Positions 42,145-55,500 of a DNA stretch of 64,000 bases are shown here, one piece after another. The stretch is from Chrysomallon squamiferum. Lineage: Eukaryota; Mollusca; Gastropoda; Neomphalida; Peltospiridae. The DNA is taken from contig CM022673.1 of NCBI GenBank assembly GCA_012295275.1, positions 8,109,811-8,173,810 on the forward strand, in the 5' to 3' direction. The position numbers and the translations under genes are program-made. Numbering within the stretch: position 1 is the stretch's first letter; each line of letters starts with the position of its first letter. The notes beneath the pieces are model-generated. The model was not told where the DNA came from. It ran no database searches and saw only the letters and a program-made list of their open reading frames with translations.

Positions 42145-45100
42145 TCATTTGGCCAGTGAACTCTCAGGGTAAAGTTTGTAAAATCGACCCAATGTCCAGA
42201 TAGGAAAAACATTGCGATAACTTGTGTAAGTGATTCCACATGACTTGTTGAACACACCACTTGTGTTTTCCTGAAACAATTGAGAAGATAAGTCAATATA
42301 ATTTTAATAATTGTAAAATAATTTAAGTATTTTATTAATAAATGTTTCTTTACTACTGTTATTGTCTTGTTTTGGTACACAATTAACCTGTCACTACGAG
42401 CACCTGAATGATATTAAGCCAATCAAAAATATTTATCAATGCAACCAATGAAAAGCCTTTATTGTTACAGCTAATCATATTGCAGATAACAAAGATGATG
42501 ATTTGCAACTCTGTTTTCTTAATTAAACATTATTTCATTAGATATTTTAGATACTGATGATGGCTGTGTAAAAGAACATTAAATTAACTGATTTATAACT
42601 CTATAAGGATGATAAATAAACTAATAGAAATTATTTGACCTGAGGCCAATCTCCATTGGGTAGCTGTCTCTCCATAATTACATGAATCCCTTTCTCCAAG
42701 ACTTCCAAATGAGGAAATCTGGAATAAAAACGTTTTTAACAATATACAATGGATCACTAATATGTATATAAATAAGAATTACAAAAGAAATAATTTATGA
42801 AGAATATGGTGGCCATAAAAGAAATAATTCTATTTCTGTAAGAATTATTCATTACTGCCTAATTTACATTTATTTTTCTCTTGGGTGAAATATATAGATC
42901 TACTTTTCAACTGTAATGAAAATCTCCCAAACTCTGTTTTTACTAGTGTCCTTTAAAACAAATCTTCTACAAATTAACAACCACTGTGTACAAACCTGAC
43001 AGCCATCAGTCCTAGAAGAGCCCAGCAAGTGTTAACAATCTGAGACTTTTTACTCTGAACATACTCGCGAGTCTCACAAGATTCAAAATCCTCGCCCCAA
43101 CCTCCATCAGCCATCTGTTTGGACAGTAAAAAATCACAGGCTTTCTTCACCTCTCTTGGCACATTGTTTTTATCATAACGATAACCCATACATCCATATG
43201 CTTCTAGTCCAAACCAGGCACCATATGTGAAGCAAACACCCCACGAGCCTTCCCAAGATCCATCTGCTCTCTGTTTCTTACGAATGAATTCCAGTCCATC
43301 AGAAAGAACAGACTGAATCTCAGCTTGTCTGTATTCAGGGTGTTTTTGGTTAAATGTATGGAAAGCCTGGATAACAGCCGAAGTACACTCAACATATGTG
43401 TAGTCTATCATGATATCACCTATAAGCATAATAAACATTCAATATTTAAATAACGTACTCTAGCATTAAGGAGAGAAGTTGAGTATTCTCTATTCTGAAA
43501 ACAAAATATTTTTATTTACAGTAAACATTTCCACACTGACTCTTAAACATGAACTTTTGTGTGGTCAGGATATGATAAATGGATAGTAATTCTTTTGATT
43601 ATTTTATTATTAGCAATTATATTTACTGATAGTTTAGATAAGATACACGTGAACAGAAATATCATGGCAATCAAGTTGAAAGAAGTCCCCCCAAAATGTA
43701 ATTGTTTATAATAAAGAAGAAATTCAATGCAGCAATAAAAATGCTTTTAAAGTTGTGTACAAATATTCCTTGAAGTTGAAGTTTAAATGAACAACACATA
43801 CCAAATACTTCTGATGGATTGATTAGTTCGAGTAAAACACCTCCACGTTTTGTTTCATATGTAGCATAGCCACCATCATCACACTTCATGTTTAAGAGCT
43901 TTTAACAAGAAGAAATGTAAAATTTTATATCACCATTTGATTACAAATAAAGAATTAAATTTTCTATTAATATCAGTGTCAGAAGTAATATTTAACAAAT
44001 TATAGATAAAAAGTATTTAAATATTTGATTGGCTAACATTTCAAATATAACAGAAAATGATGCTAAAAAATGTAAAGTAAAAGTATTTTATCCAACAAAA
44101 CTGATGTGAGATGTAGAAGGTATGATACAGATGATAACTAAATATATTTCAATGTTACTGAAAATCAAAAATCCACAAAACACGTTTTCAAATCTCATAA
44201 CACACAAACGTAACCAGTCATATTCCCCTAACTCTTCCCCATCTCTGTATCACAAACTCTTCTTCACCAAAGAATGCTTTCTTTCTTTCAACAGCTGTGA
44301 CTCCTTACATAATTATTCAGTAACAATCTTTATAAAAATGTGACATTTGTCTTCTGATGTAAACCATCATTGATTTGTCATGTTGGCACTATGAAGCACT
44401 GGTTTTGTTAGTTTGATATATTTTTTGTAGGCACAGCCTTTCTATGATTATCAATTTGCAATTACATGTCTCCCAACACAACCTGCCCACCCAAAAAACA
44501 CAACAATGGAATAAGCTTTCTGAGATTTGTTAAGCTTTTTACAAAAGTATGCTACCTGGTGATCAGTTTTATTCTCATCAGCCTGTGACATGTGCACTGG
44601 ATAAAACTGCCTTTAGCTGATCAAAAACATTTTGACAAAGAATCAGACCTTTGAAATTTGACACTTTTCTCAGATTATCATAAATCCAGTTATAAAACAA
44701 GAGACATGACACAACAAATTTAATTTATGAAAATTCAGTCATCTATCTTTTCTTCCACCAGAGTATAATTATTTCAACATCATCAGTCTATCACTATTTT
44801 CTGTAATAAAAATGAAAAAAAATGAAGAAAATAAAAAATGAAAAAAATGAATTCCCTACCACGTCAACAGCCTGAAAGATTCTCTCATCTGGAATTAACT
44901 TGTTGAGACTGTCACATTTTTCTTGTAAATACAACACACTTTTCAAACCTTCTGCTGTGCAGTCTGACACTGTCCATCCACAGTCACGAGTACTGAAGGG
45001 AAATCCTCCCTAATAAATAAAATGTCTCTTCTTTTTAATATTATTTTTGTATTTGTTAAAAACGAAGACTTATTAATAATTTAAATATACTGTTTGAAAA

Positions 45101-45258
45101 CATAATTAATGTATAAATTTAATTTTAGAAAAATGTATAATAGATAATTGCAGAAAGAATTAAATTTTTTTTAAATTAAATCTTAATTGATGAATATTTG
45201 TATTAATGAATAATACTGCATTATATAGACTATTTTTTTAATCAGATGGACTATTTAA

Positions 45259-45317
<59 letters not shown>

Positions 45318-48300
45318 TAATAATAATAATAATAATTGCAAACAAAATTTTTGATTATGGACCTTGTTCATTTGTCTGTAGTATTTCTGGTAGTCTGGAG
45401 GATTTTCTGGGATCTGAGTTATTCTAAAAAAGTCGTGAACATTTCTTAGAGTGTCCTTGAACTCTGACATTTGATCAGCACCAGCCTGGAGATGACAATG
45501 TTCAAAAATTCAACAACAAAAAGAATATTCAGTTAATTTACAAATCCATATACAATATAACATTTTTTGGCTTTGTTTATCGTTATTATTTCATATTTTA
45601 AATATATATTCTTTATTTATTTTTCTTAATTTGACAAACAATTAACTTTCTTTCAAATTTCTTATTACCTTCAATACTTTTATGAGATTTGTATTATCTA
45701 ATATTATTAACAAATATTAATTTTATTCAAAAAAAAAAAGAAAACGTTTTTAAAAATCACACTACAAAATATTTTTATTTTAACCTCTCTTTGGTGTCAA
45801 ACCCTTATTTTTGTAATAATAAAAACTGTAGGAGATAAATCTGTAAGCATCTTTTTTAAGATAATAATAACCAATAAGAATCAAAAACATTTTCAAAGAT
45901 TTTCTTTCATTTTTTCTTTTAAAAAAAATAAAGATAAAAAATAAAAAAGCATTTTGGTTTTTTATTTGATTTAAAATCAATTACTAATAATACAGACAGA
46001 AGCAAAAATAATTTATTAAAGAGTAAATATTTTACGAAAATGTTTTTTGTAAAAACATAAGAAATTAATTATCATACTGTATTTTAAGTTTGTATCCCCC
46101 ACAAACAAACAAACAAAAAGAAATTCAATAAATAAATAGAATTATTAAAATTAAAATTCGAACTCACCTCTAGTAATGCTTGACAAGCAAAAGTTGCATC
46201 CCACAGCTGTGAACCATTAGTTCCCTTTTCATGGAAAAGAAAAGAAATGAAAATGTGAAATAAATGAAGTTTTGTAATTTATACATGTACCACAATAACT
46301 TTTTATATGTAAAACTTGAATAATAACTTTCTTTGATCATTTATATTTTCACAATATTATAAATTATTATTTTGTAAGGCACAAATTCCTTGGTATTTAT
46401 GAAATAATAATGTAGGATCCTAATTTCATAACTTCACACTGAAAACAAAGTTCTGTTTTTCAGACATTAATAAATTTAACAGTAAATAAATTTAATAATA
46501 CTAACAGACAACTTCATTCCATCCAGTCCAAGCCTGGAAAAAAAGAAATTGTATAATGTCACTAAATGTGAAAAAGCTAAATGTTTTCAGGTTAAAACAA
46601 AATTAATAAATAGTAGAATTGTTTGGTGGTAGTGGGCAGACACCAGCATTATCAATTATCCTGGGTGTATTCTATCCTGGTTTACAAAGTAATGGATTTG
46701 ATTTGACTTTAAATCTAGTCACATATGTATATTACTGATTTGGTATAAGCTTAAAATATATGATTTATCTATAAAATGATATTCTGTCATAAAAATACTC
46801 TATCAGAGTTTATGCTGGAAGTCACATTCTCTTCTACTAGGGACTAAAACAAAAAATAAAATAATGGAATAAAGCCAAGAAAGGTTAGGAATACATAGTG
46901 GACATATAATTAATAGTTTTGAATAATGTTAACTATTTCAGCAGATAGGAAATTTTTAGATAGCTTTATTTTAGTGAAACTCCTCTAAACTAAACCTCTA
47001 TAAACCAAACTTACTTCTTGGTCCTGTGACTTACACAGCTTTCACCACAGAAAACAAACTGTAAAAACCAGTCAACACTGATTTTGTTGTGTTTATGTAA
47101 TAAAATCAGTTTTAGCTCTGAAAACTGAAAAATCAAAAACATGCAAGTACCTTGTCTGTCTAGATCAGGTATGGGGTACTTTTTTAAATATGGGACAATG
47201 CTCATCAACAGGTGAGCTTCACAAATAATAAACATTATGCTACTCATCAAATCTGCTGAGTCATTCAGAAAGCACCACTGTAAAGGGTGACTTGCATACA
47301 CTCAGGGTAGCATTTCAGGATTGTGTTTGAGTAGTTGTGGAACAATGATTTAACTGGTCTGACTCCCCAGTTCAGTTATCCCTTGAAAAGCTTTTGTCAT
47401 TGAATTAACTCCTTTATATTTGTAAACAGTAACAGAGCACTTCAAAAATATTCTCATTTTGTTGCTGTTGTTTTTTAAATAATATAATTTTTTTGTTTTA
47501 AATACATTTCCATCTTAAGTAAAGGCTATTTGTTGAAACCATAATAAATGAAACACCTCTCTGAACCAAACTATTCATTTGGTGTTCAGTTTAGAGGAGT
47601 TTCACTGTGGTTATATTCTTAATCCCTGATAAAATATAATTTATGACTGAGATTATGTTTTATTTCAAATCTTTTTTCCAATTCTGGTTTCATTTAGGTA
47701 ACTACTTAAGATTTTTCAAGAAACAAACCATAAATAGTCTTTAACTCTGTCTTGGTGTTTTTTGAAATCCTTATGTTCTGCACCATCTTCATGCCACCGG
47801 ACAATCATCTGAATGAACTTTGATATCTGGAAATGACATGAAAAATGTGATCAGTCACCCTTTTAAAATTAATATTCTTAATATTTTTTTCATAACAAAT
47901 ATGCTTTCAGGAACAAAAAAATCATTAGATCATATTTATATTTTAATTTAATAACATTTAAAATTAACATTTCTAACAACTTAAAATTTATTTTTATGAA
48001 ACTATATTGTTAAACGGATATTAATTATATAAGTGAATAATATTCGTAGATAATTCAACAATCTTATAAAAATATAAATAAGTAATTAAATAAAAATAAA
48101 AATGCTGATGGTCTGGTTCTATGATTTACTCCCACTATTTAAATAATCTTTTTCATGTAAGTAAATTAATCAGAATTGTTTTTTCAACTTACTGGACCAA
48201 CACTTATACATTTTGAGAACTGATCATCAGCACAAATGTGATTGTAACATTCCTCAAGAGCTTTCTGTCTCAGACTGGAACTATGGAAGACCTCGTACCA

Positions 48301-51195
48301 GTCAAGGAAAACTGAAAACCATTATTACTTTAAAAAGAACTCAATTTTTTTTTTTTTTTTATTATTATTTTTTTTTAATTCCACCCAAAATAAATATGTA
48401 TACTCTGGAAATAATTAATCCGTATAATCAAAAATGTACAGAAAAATACAAAATTTAAAAATCTGTTTCACAATGTATTAATGAGAAGTGCATAAATGTG
48501 ATTATTTTATTTTTTCATTAAATAACTTGTAAAGAGATATTATCTAAAGAAAGGTAGAACATAAAAAATTATATTATAATCATATTATGATGAAAAAAAA
48601 AAAGCCAAAAAAAAAAGAGAAGGTATTTAACTCACAGAATGCTGTATCCAGTAACCAGCTGTGAGGTGTGTAGAGATCTGCAGAAGACACATTGTTTTTC
48701 TGTGCTGGCCAGTTGATTGTATCATAGTCCTCCACATACAACTCCTGTGACAACAGTTAAACTGACAATCAACTCTAACACAAACACACGAAAATAAAAT
48801 TTAATAATAGTATAATCCTTGAAAACGTAAGTTATTTTAAGTGAATAATAAATTCTTTAAGAATTATTGTCTTAATTCATCTTGTCCATATGTATGTGTG
48901 TACATATGCAGGATTAATACATTAAACTACATCCAAGGTCAAAAGAAATTTTATCACTGTAACAAACTTGTTGCAATTTACAGGCAAACAGGGCAGATCC
49001 AGAATGACAGTGTCCCATAAGGGCAAATACTTGTGTTCCTTGCAAGTTCAGAATCACTTCCTATCAGTGACATCATCAGCAACAAATACCTTAGCTGACA
49101 GACAAATGGCCAGGGGATAAGGAGTTCATGGAATAAGGGCTTATAACCAGCACAAAACCTTTGTCTGTGATTAAGATGGACCCTACTGTACAACTGGCAG
49201 TGACATGAATGGTTCACATTAGTCTTCACTAATGAAATCATCTCATGGTTAACAAAATCTTGACAGCTCAGCATTACAGCAGTCCTTCCATTTATCAGCA
49301 CGACAATGCCAGACCACACAAACAAAATCGTAAATAAATTTGTTTGGGACCAACAAAATCAGTGTATTGTCATAGTCTTAGTCATGTCATCAATAGAATA
49401 CCTTTTTCAGGCTCCAACCAAACAATAAGGCACTGGTTTTCAACAAAAGCAACTCAAATGACTGTATTAAAATTTTTGTTTCAATAATATCTAGGGTTAC
49501 CATATTTTCATCAACCAAACACAGTACAAAAGGAATCTATATTCATTATGATGGGCCCCAAACCTATCTACACATTTTTATTTATTCCTCCTTTCAAGTC
49601 AAGTTGAAAAAAGCTAAAACATACCCTTGCTCAAGAATGTACTCGCGACCCCCAGGTTGAAAACCTATGCAATAAGGACTGATTTAGGGCCTCCAAAGAG
49701 AATGGTTGTGCATCCAATATGACCTCATCAGACAACTGACATTGTCAGATAATTTTTGCATCTACTGAGGCAAGGGATGGTAACATACACTGTTAATAAA
49801 CTGATTTGTTACTGAACTCATTGTCCATGTTGAAAATTTCATTTCTGTACCCCAAATTACTGTAGCCTGCTCTGACATTATTATTGGGTACTGTCATTCT
49901 TAGTGTTTACTACCTTGATATGTTGTCCTTTTCAGTACATTTTACTTCATGCATGCATATTTTATTGTTTTTCAAACAGAGTGGTTTAAAGCCATGAAAA
50001 AGTTTTGTTTGTGTATATAAATCTTACAAATCTGATTTAATAATAAAATATCTATTAGTCAAGTTTATACTGAATATTTCTTGATTTTCAGAAAGGTTTA
50101 TCAGGGAAAAAAACAACAAATGATGATAGGACTAATAATATTATTAACTAACAATTATATTAAAAAAATAAATTCCATAAAACAAGTCATACTTTGCGAA
50201 GATTAACAGTAAACTCATCTTCAGGACGAGTGATTCGTTTTCCATAACAGAAAGACATTGGTAAAGCAACTTGTCTACAGTGACACCATATTTTAGATGG
50301 ATGCATTGGAAGCCATTGTGGTAAAATCCTGTAAAATAGATCTTAAGACATAAATTTATTTTAAACAGATAGAAAAAGAGTTCATAAATAATAACGAGAT
50401 GAATACATATAGAATATTAATGTTTAACAAAGGTGCTAAGAATTTTTCAGTTTGGTTATTTGTTTCTAAAAGCTAGAATGATGTGTTTTTTAAAGATTTC
50501 TTAAATTAAATAAATAAATAAATAAGTAAATAAATAGTTAAATAAATAAATAAATAAATATATTTGGTGTTTAATTTTAAAATCCAATAAAAAGAAAAGA
50601 AAATATAAATCAATTTAAAGATTAATTTTATCACAAAATTTAGTATGAATACACTTTATAAAAATCATGTAAAAGTAAAACTGTATACACCATCTCACCA
50701 GAGTTCTGGGAAAAGAGAATGCATGCCATCCCAGCTATATAAGTTTAGAATTGCCAACCAAAATTTGCCCCAAGATGAAACAGCACATGCACCTCCTGAA
50801 ATCAGAAGAAAAAATATATTTAAAAAAAATATAAAAAACATCATTGCTAATCTCAATAAACAGAAGTCTGAATGGAATTATAATTATTTTCAGAAAACAT
50901 AAAATATTTGCATTAGTACCTTTTAAAGAAATAAATATTAATTTATTATGGTAATTTCTCTTGTACATACAATAAAATTTTCAAACCTTATGCTATACGA
51001 TCAGATACAGAACATTTCATAATCATGTGTACTGAATGAAATATGACCATAGCAAGGAAAATATTTTTTTTAAATTTATATTTTAATTATTACATTTTGT
51101 TTTTCCTGAAAAAGCAATTGGTTTCATTACAAAGCCATCTTTAAAAATATTGTATAAATCTGCCATGTAACAACAAAACAACAATGCAAATTGTT

Positions 51196-51235
<40 letters not shown>

Positions 51236-52898
51236 ATTACTAAATGTTTTTTTGCTCTGAAAAATCAATGGATTTACTAAAATGCTGTAATTTTAATTTA
51301 ACAAACAAATTAACAAACATACCAAGTCGATGAAGCATTGTGCGAGCTTTTACAAGGACCAAATCATTGGCAGGAACACCAAGAATTCTCATTGTTACAT
51401 AATTGAGAGCACATCCAAACACAGTAGGCGGTCCCTCTGTGTGCCTAAAATAACAACAGTGCAGGATATTACTGTGGTAATAAAAATGATGTCTTCATTT
51501 TCAGTTGATTATGAAAGTTTTAAATGTGTAACATTTTTTAGTAATGTTTGTGAAAAGTCAATCAGTTACTTTGAATTTGGTAAACTTTAATCAGAACCGA
51601 TAACATTATGAAATATATCTTAGTTTTACCTTGAAACAAGCATGAATGTTGCCAATATAATTCAGATATTATTTTCATATACATATACACATATATATAT
51701 AAAATATATAAGTGACAAATAAACTACCACAGATTTGGAAACAGTGAAATGAAAAGAAACTGAGCAAACTTATTAATGCAAATAATAAAATTACAAAGGG
51801 AAGATAACTCACAGTCCCCAGCCTCCATCAGGACATTGTACAGATTGCAAATATCTGATCATTTCAAGTTGATTAGCTTTGGGTATTGTGGTCCCAGTAA
51901 TGTAACATGCGATGACCATACCTGAAATCAGATTTATTAAAAATAATAATTATTCTGTTGTTAGTTTATTTTGCCTGTTGTACAAAGTATATTCACATTA
52001 GTTCAAATATAAATATGTATATTTTTGTTATTAGTTAAAATATAAATGAATTTATAACTTTTATAAAAGTGAAGATTTCTTTGCGGCAATTAATTATTTT
52101 TTTGAGGTATACATATTCAGTATTAATAAACAATTTAAATATATTTAAATGCTATATACAAGACAATATTAACATATATAAAAATTTTAAACATTTACAT
52201 GGCATAACAAACAATGGTCCTCCATAATCTCCAGCCCAGTGTCCATCTTCTACTTGTAACTTTGAGTAAAACTTCATTCCATTGTAAGCAGCTTCCTGTG
52301 CTGTCTTTGCTTCTTTCAAAGCAGGAGCCAAACTGCTCTGCAAAAACAGTAAAGCTGGTGTTTTATTTTACATGTTTCTGATCAAGTGTTACAAATAAAT
52401 AATTATTAATCTGTTCAATTTTTGTTGTTGTTGTTATTATTCGAATATTCTTTAGAAAGATTTCTAAAAGTTTTCCAAAATGACATTTTTGTTATATAAG
52501 GTTTCAGTTTTGAAAGATTTCATCAACTGAAATGCCATTATGTCAGAAAATATTTGCAGAAAATTTGAAATAAAAACATGAAAAGTTTTTTGTTTGTTAT
52601 TTTAATCTATTTTTAATAAATTTATTTCTTTTATTATTATTCTCTTTATTTCTAATTTTGAAGTTTATTTATTTTAAAACCGTATTATATTTAAAAGACA
52701 TTATACTGTGTCAAGTCCCAGCGCATGTTTTTCAAATAATGTCTGTTCTCGTTCTGGTTCCTCTCCTTCTGCAAAAAAATGCCACGTTTGTCTCCCTTCA
52801 ACACATGTCAGGCGCCATCTAGTGAGATCAGTGGCTGGTTCAGTTTTATATGGACCACCACGATTCCTTCTCATTGTATTAGCATACTTGTATGGCAT
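42145..52898 (-). CDS. LSS: lanosterol synthase (oxidosqualene cyclase), copy A
   Basis: Cyclises 2,3-oxidosqualene to lanosterol at the ER membrane. Exons: 52707-52898, 52199-52337, 51813-51921, 51323-51444, 50699-50795, 50193-50328, 48636-48744, 48193-48311, 47729-47826, 46506-46533, 46168-46224, 45363-45485, 44860-45009, 43802-43898, 42996-43419, 42640-42718, 42145-42270. All phases agree: 734 residues against 732 in human, no frame break. The start chosen is [18 protein letters not shown]; a TTTTTAG just upstream may be the acceptor of a 5' UTR intron. The catalytic motif is VSDCTAE, with Val two residues before the Asp as in lanosterol rather than cycloartenol synthases. Also present: [39 protein letters not shown] and repeated QW motifs ([19 protein letters not shown]). 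All active-site positions I can place match the human enzyme, except Ala at human Tyr237. Confidence 0.96.
45258..45336. repeat. (AAT)n microsatellite
   Basis: About 26 AAT units in LSS copy A, next to exon 12. The matching intron of copy B carries a shorter, interrupted version at 59271-59337. Confidence 0.95.
46972..47607. mobile_element. pogo-like MITE in LSS copy A intron 9
   Basis: The left end TAGTGAAACTCCTCTAAACT and the inverted right end CAGTGAAACTCCTCTAAACT match at 19 of 20 bases; weaker similarity continues inward. The element is about 636 bp with no transposase frame. The same intron of copy B (59982-60548 region) aligns on both sides but lacks it, giving an empty-site comparison. 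Flanking target duplication is not clear. Confidence 0.75.
48925..50040 (+). mobile_element. Tc1/mariner-like transposase relic in LSS copy A intron 6
   Basis: Intron 6 of copy A is about 1.45 kb, while that of copy B is 0.33 kb and aligns to its two ends, so about 1.1 kb has been inserted. Within it, 49251-49319 reads [23 protein letters not shown] in one frame; QHDNARPH is the conserved block carrying the second catalytic Asp of Tc1/mariner transposases. The frame stops soon after, so it is inactive. The element ends are approximate and no terminal repeats were identified. Confidence 0.55.
49423..49677. mobile_element. hAT-family MITE with 8-bp target-site duplication
   Basis: The element at 49431-49669 (239 bp) starts CACTGGTTTTCAAC and ends with the inverted CATAGGTTTTCAAC, 12 of 14 matching. 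Next to the right end is CGCGACCCCCAGGTTGA, typical of hAT termini. CAATAAGG occurs exactly on both sides (49423-49430 and 49670-49677), the 8-bp duplication expected for hAT. It is nested inside the larger insertion in LSS copy A intron 6. Confidence 0.85.
51195..51232. repeat. (GT)n(AT)n microsatellite
   Basis: A short GT run followed by about 14 AT units in LSS copy A intron 4. Confidence 0.9.
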
Positions 52899-53529
52899 TT
52901 TTGTTTTCAATCTAAAAATAATAATTTCAATAAACGCAGTGCTGTACTCTTGTTCTAATATTTGGCTAGAATAAATATGGTTATTATGAACTAAACAATA
53001 ATAAATAAATTAAACTCTTGATTAGATTTAGAATTACAGTCAGGATTAAAACTAATTAAGGATGTGGCTGGAGATAAATATAGTTAGATGGGAAGAAGAC
53101 AGAAATCTTTCGATAATCATTATAATGTACATCTGCGTTTGTTTGTACTGAAGAACATTCACGTTTATTTTATTTACTTATTTTTTTACACTTTTGTTTT
53201 CTTATAAATTAAAAATTAGTAAACGGATAAAAACAACTGTACACTGCAATCCATTTCTGCTGTCTCTATAGGCTACTTTCCTTTACGATCGTAACACTAA
53301 CAGTGGGTAATAATCTAATATATGTACCAGTTACATTTTGAAGTTTATCTACATTTTTTAATTTACAGCAAAGACCAAAATGGCTTCTATATTTTATGTG
53401 ACAACATCATCAAAACAATAATACCTTTCTCTTGCATTAATGCATTCACTGTCAGTTCTTATATATTCTTGTGAAAAGGAACTTAAAACACCCGTATATT
53501 CAATATTTTTCACCAGTCATATCTTCTAT

Positions 53530-53660
53530 CTTGGAACAGGCGATTCCCTAGCCCTGTGGCCCCACCTAACAGAACCAATCATAAGCCTGCATTCTGGACT
53601 ATTTTTAGAAGTTCGGGATTCACTCATGCCGATAGCAGTAATTTTCTACTACCTGTTTAC
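53530..53660 (-). promoter_or_regulatory. possible LSS copy A promoter patch
   Basis: A GC-richer patch about 650 bp upstream of the LSS start codon, with CCAAT on the plus strand at 53575-53579 and the CCCCACC block just before it. Sterol-pathway promoters often pair NF-Y sites with SREBP sites, but no canonical SRE is present, so this is only suggestive. Confidence 0.2.
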
Positions 53661-54804
53661 AAACTTATTTCCTTTTCCGCTAGGCATATTAATTGTCTGA
53701 ACCGTATATTTAACAGCGTTCAGTACTTGCGTACTTTTTATATATGGTGGAGGTAGAGCCTAGCATACACATTTATCTGTATAAAAATATGCCAACACTT
53801 AATTTGAAATTAAAGTACTTTTGCGCTTTTAATTCATGGACGGTTTTAATATTTCAACTATCAAACTAGTAACTACAGTCCGCTTTATAGCAGTTGGATT
53901 AGAGAACGTTTTTAATTATTTAGCATTGGTAATTAAAAATTTTAAAAAGTGAAACTTTCGTTTTTCTTTGTAATAAATCGCATGTAAAAAAAAAAAAAAA
54001 AAAAAAAAGTTTTTTCAAAAATGTACTGAAATGCAAGAATTAGGATACCTGGTAGACGTACGCATTTATCATTACATAAAAGGGCTTGTTCTTAATCATT
54101 TACTCAACTGTAATCTCTGTCTCACTCTCTCTGCAGAAATTAACATATACAGACCTGTAAATATATATGAATGTTTGTAATAATAATATATGTATAAAAA
54201 AAGTTGACATATATATGCTGATTTTTTTTAAACGCAAAGGTATGATATAACATTGATTTTAATGAATGAATGAATTTATTATTATTATCTGCCATGTAGA
54301 CATTAAAAAAGTGAGAAGTCTCATGAAATAAAGATTTTATTCACAATTTCCAAATGTTTGTGGCAATGTCTGGTTATTTTATTCCTGTAATCTTGTTACC
54401 ATAACACCAAAGTTGCAATTCATTCGTACTGTGGAAAAATCAGTTAATTCATATTAAATCAGTTTCATAGTTAATGATAAAGCCAAATGTTACCAGCTGA
54501 TAAACATTACTGCTGCAGGAGCAGTATTATTGGTATATGTCATTTGTCTATTGTAACACTGAAGCAGTCTTTGGAAATTCTAATCGATGAACAGAGTAAC
54601 TGTAATATTCAAATATATTATTATGCTTATTACTGTTACAACTTGGTCAATTTTTAGACATTAGCTGTATTATATATTCTTCATCTTTTTTTCTCTGCAA
54701 AATCAAAAATCACTGGCTATGTACCGTTTTTATAGATTTATTGGTTAGTTGTTATCAGCTATCATCTGCCTTTTTTTAATCCTGTTTCTGTAGAATACTT
54801 TATA

Positions 54805-55083
54805 TTGACGATAAATATAAGGAATGACTTGCCTGCTGAATTTAGCAGTCGGTTAAAAATGCACAACTTGTCATTGAAAACCTGCTTCAGAAAAACACAG
54901 CGAGCAGTCTCATATGACATAGAAACTGATATATTCACAGTCCTTGATTTTTTTCACTTGGATATTCAGGACACGGATGACACTGCAGATGCACATGTGT
55001 TAATGAAGGCAAGAAATTCTGTAGCACAACATTTACATCGCTTAAATCCTATCGGAATTCCAGTTTATTATCCATATCTCTAA
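54805..55083 (+). CDS. isolated 92-codon ORF, unknown
   Basis: Open from ATG to TAA, with ordinary amino-acid composition rather than a simple-repeat translation (starts MTINIRNDLPAEFSS, ends GIPVYYPYL). No family is recognised and no splice partners were found. It could be a chance frame, an exon fragment or part of an old mobile element near the Tc1-like relic 200 bp downstream. Confidence 0.2.
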   Translation: MTINIRNDLPAEFSSRLKMHNLSLKTCFRKTQRAVSYDIETDIFTVLDFFHLDIQDTDDTADAHVLMKARNSVAQHLHRLNPIGIPVYYPYL

Positions 55084-55289
55084 ATAACCATAATAATTAA
55101 TTGTCATAAAAATTGATATTTATGAAGATGCACTAATGGTCCATGTTAATTTTTATAGTTATTAGTAGTAGTGGTGGTGGTGGTAGTAGTAATAATTATT
55201 TATAAAAAAATTAAAATCATATAAATTTGTTTATGAAAATATTGAGTATACATTTTTAATGTCAGTGTTTATAATTACGTGTTTGTGCA

Positions 55290-55500
55290 TTTACGTACGC
55301 CATTTGTCTCCAGTTAAGATGCGTTTGAGCCCACCGAATTTTCCATGGTTGATCGATCCAACATAGAGTCTTCTTGGTTGCAGGCCATGCTACCGTAGTC
55401 TGATGCTGGCTGATGAGACTTTCGAGCCACGGGTTGTAGAAGGCATGTCGTGGTCAAGGATAGGATCAATCAATTTGGTGCCAGTTCATCATAGGCCACG
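55290..55500 (-). pseudogene. degenerate Tc1/mariner-like transposase fragment
   Basis: On the minus strand, HGLQPRRLYVG (about 55358-55390) and RWAQTHLNW (55310-55336) resemble consecutive motifs of Tc1-like transposases (GL.ARRPYVG and RL.WA..HL.W). They lie in different frames, with the intervening part shortened, so this is a broken relic. Its ends are not defined. Confidence 0.5.

Noticed and set aside
44060-44700. About 600 bp extra in LSS copy A intron 13 relative to copy B
   Set aside because: No terminal repeats, target duplication or coding motif is visible, so insertion in A and deletion in B cannot be told apart.
45255-45470. ORF with a poly-Leu tail on the minus strand
   Set aside because: The Leu run is the translated AAT microsatellite; only the part at 45363-45470 is coding, as LSS exon 12.
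48978-49325. 115-codon minus-strand ORF in the LSS copy A intron
   Set aside because: It is the antisense of the Tc1/mariner relic, whose transposase motif reads on the plus strand.
53440-53700. 86-codon plus-strand ORF upstream of LSS copy A
   Set aside because: No family resemblance or splice context; it overlaps the presumed promoter region.
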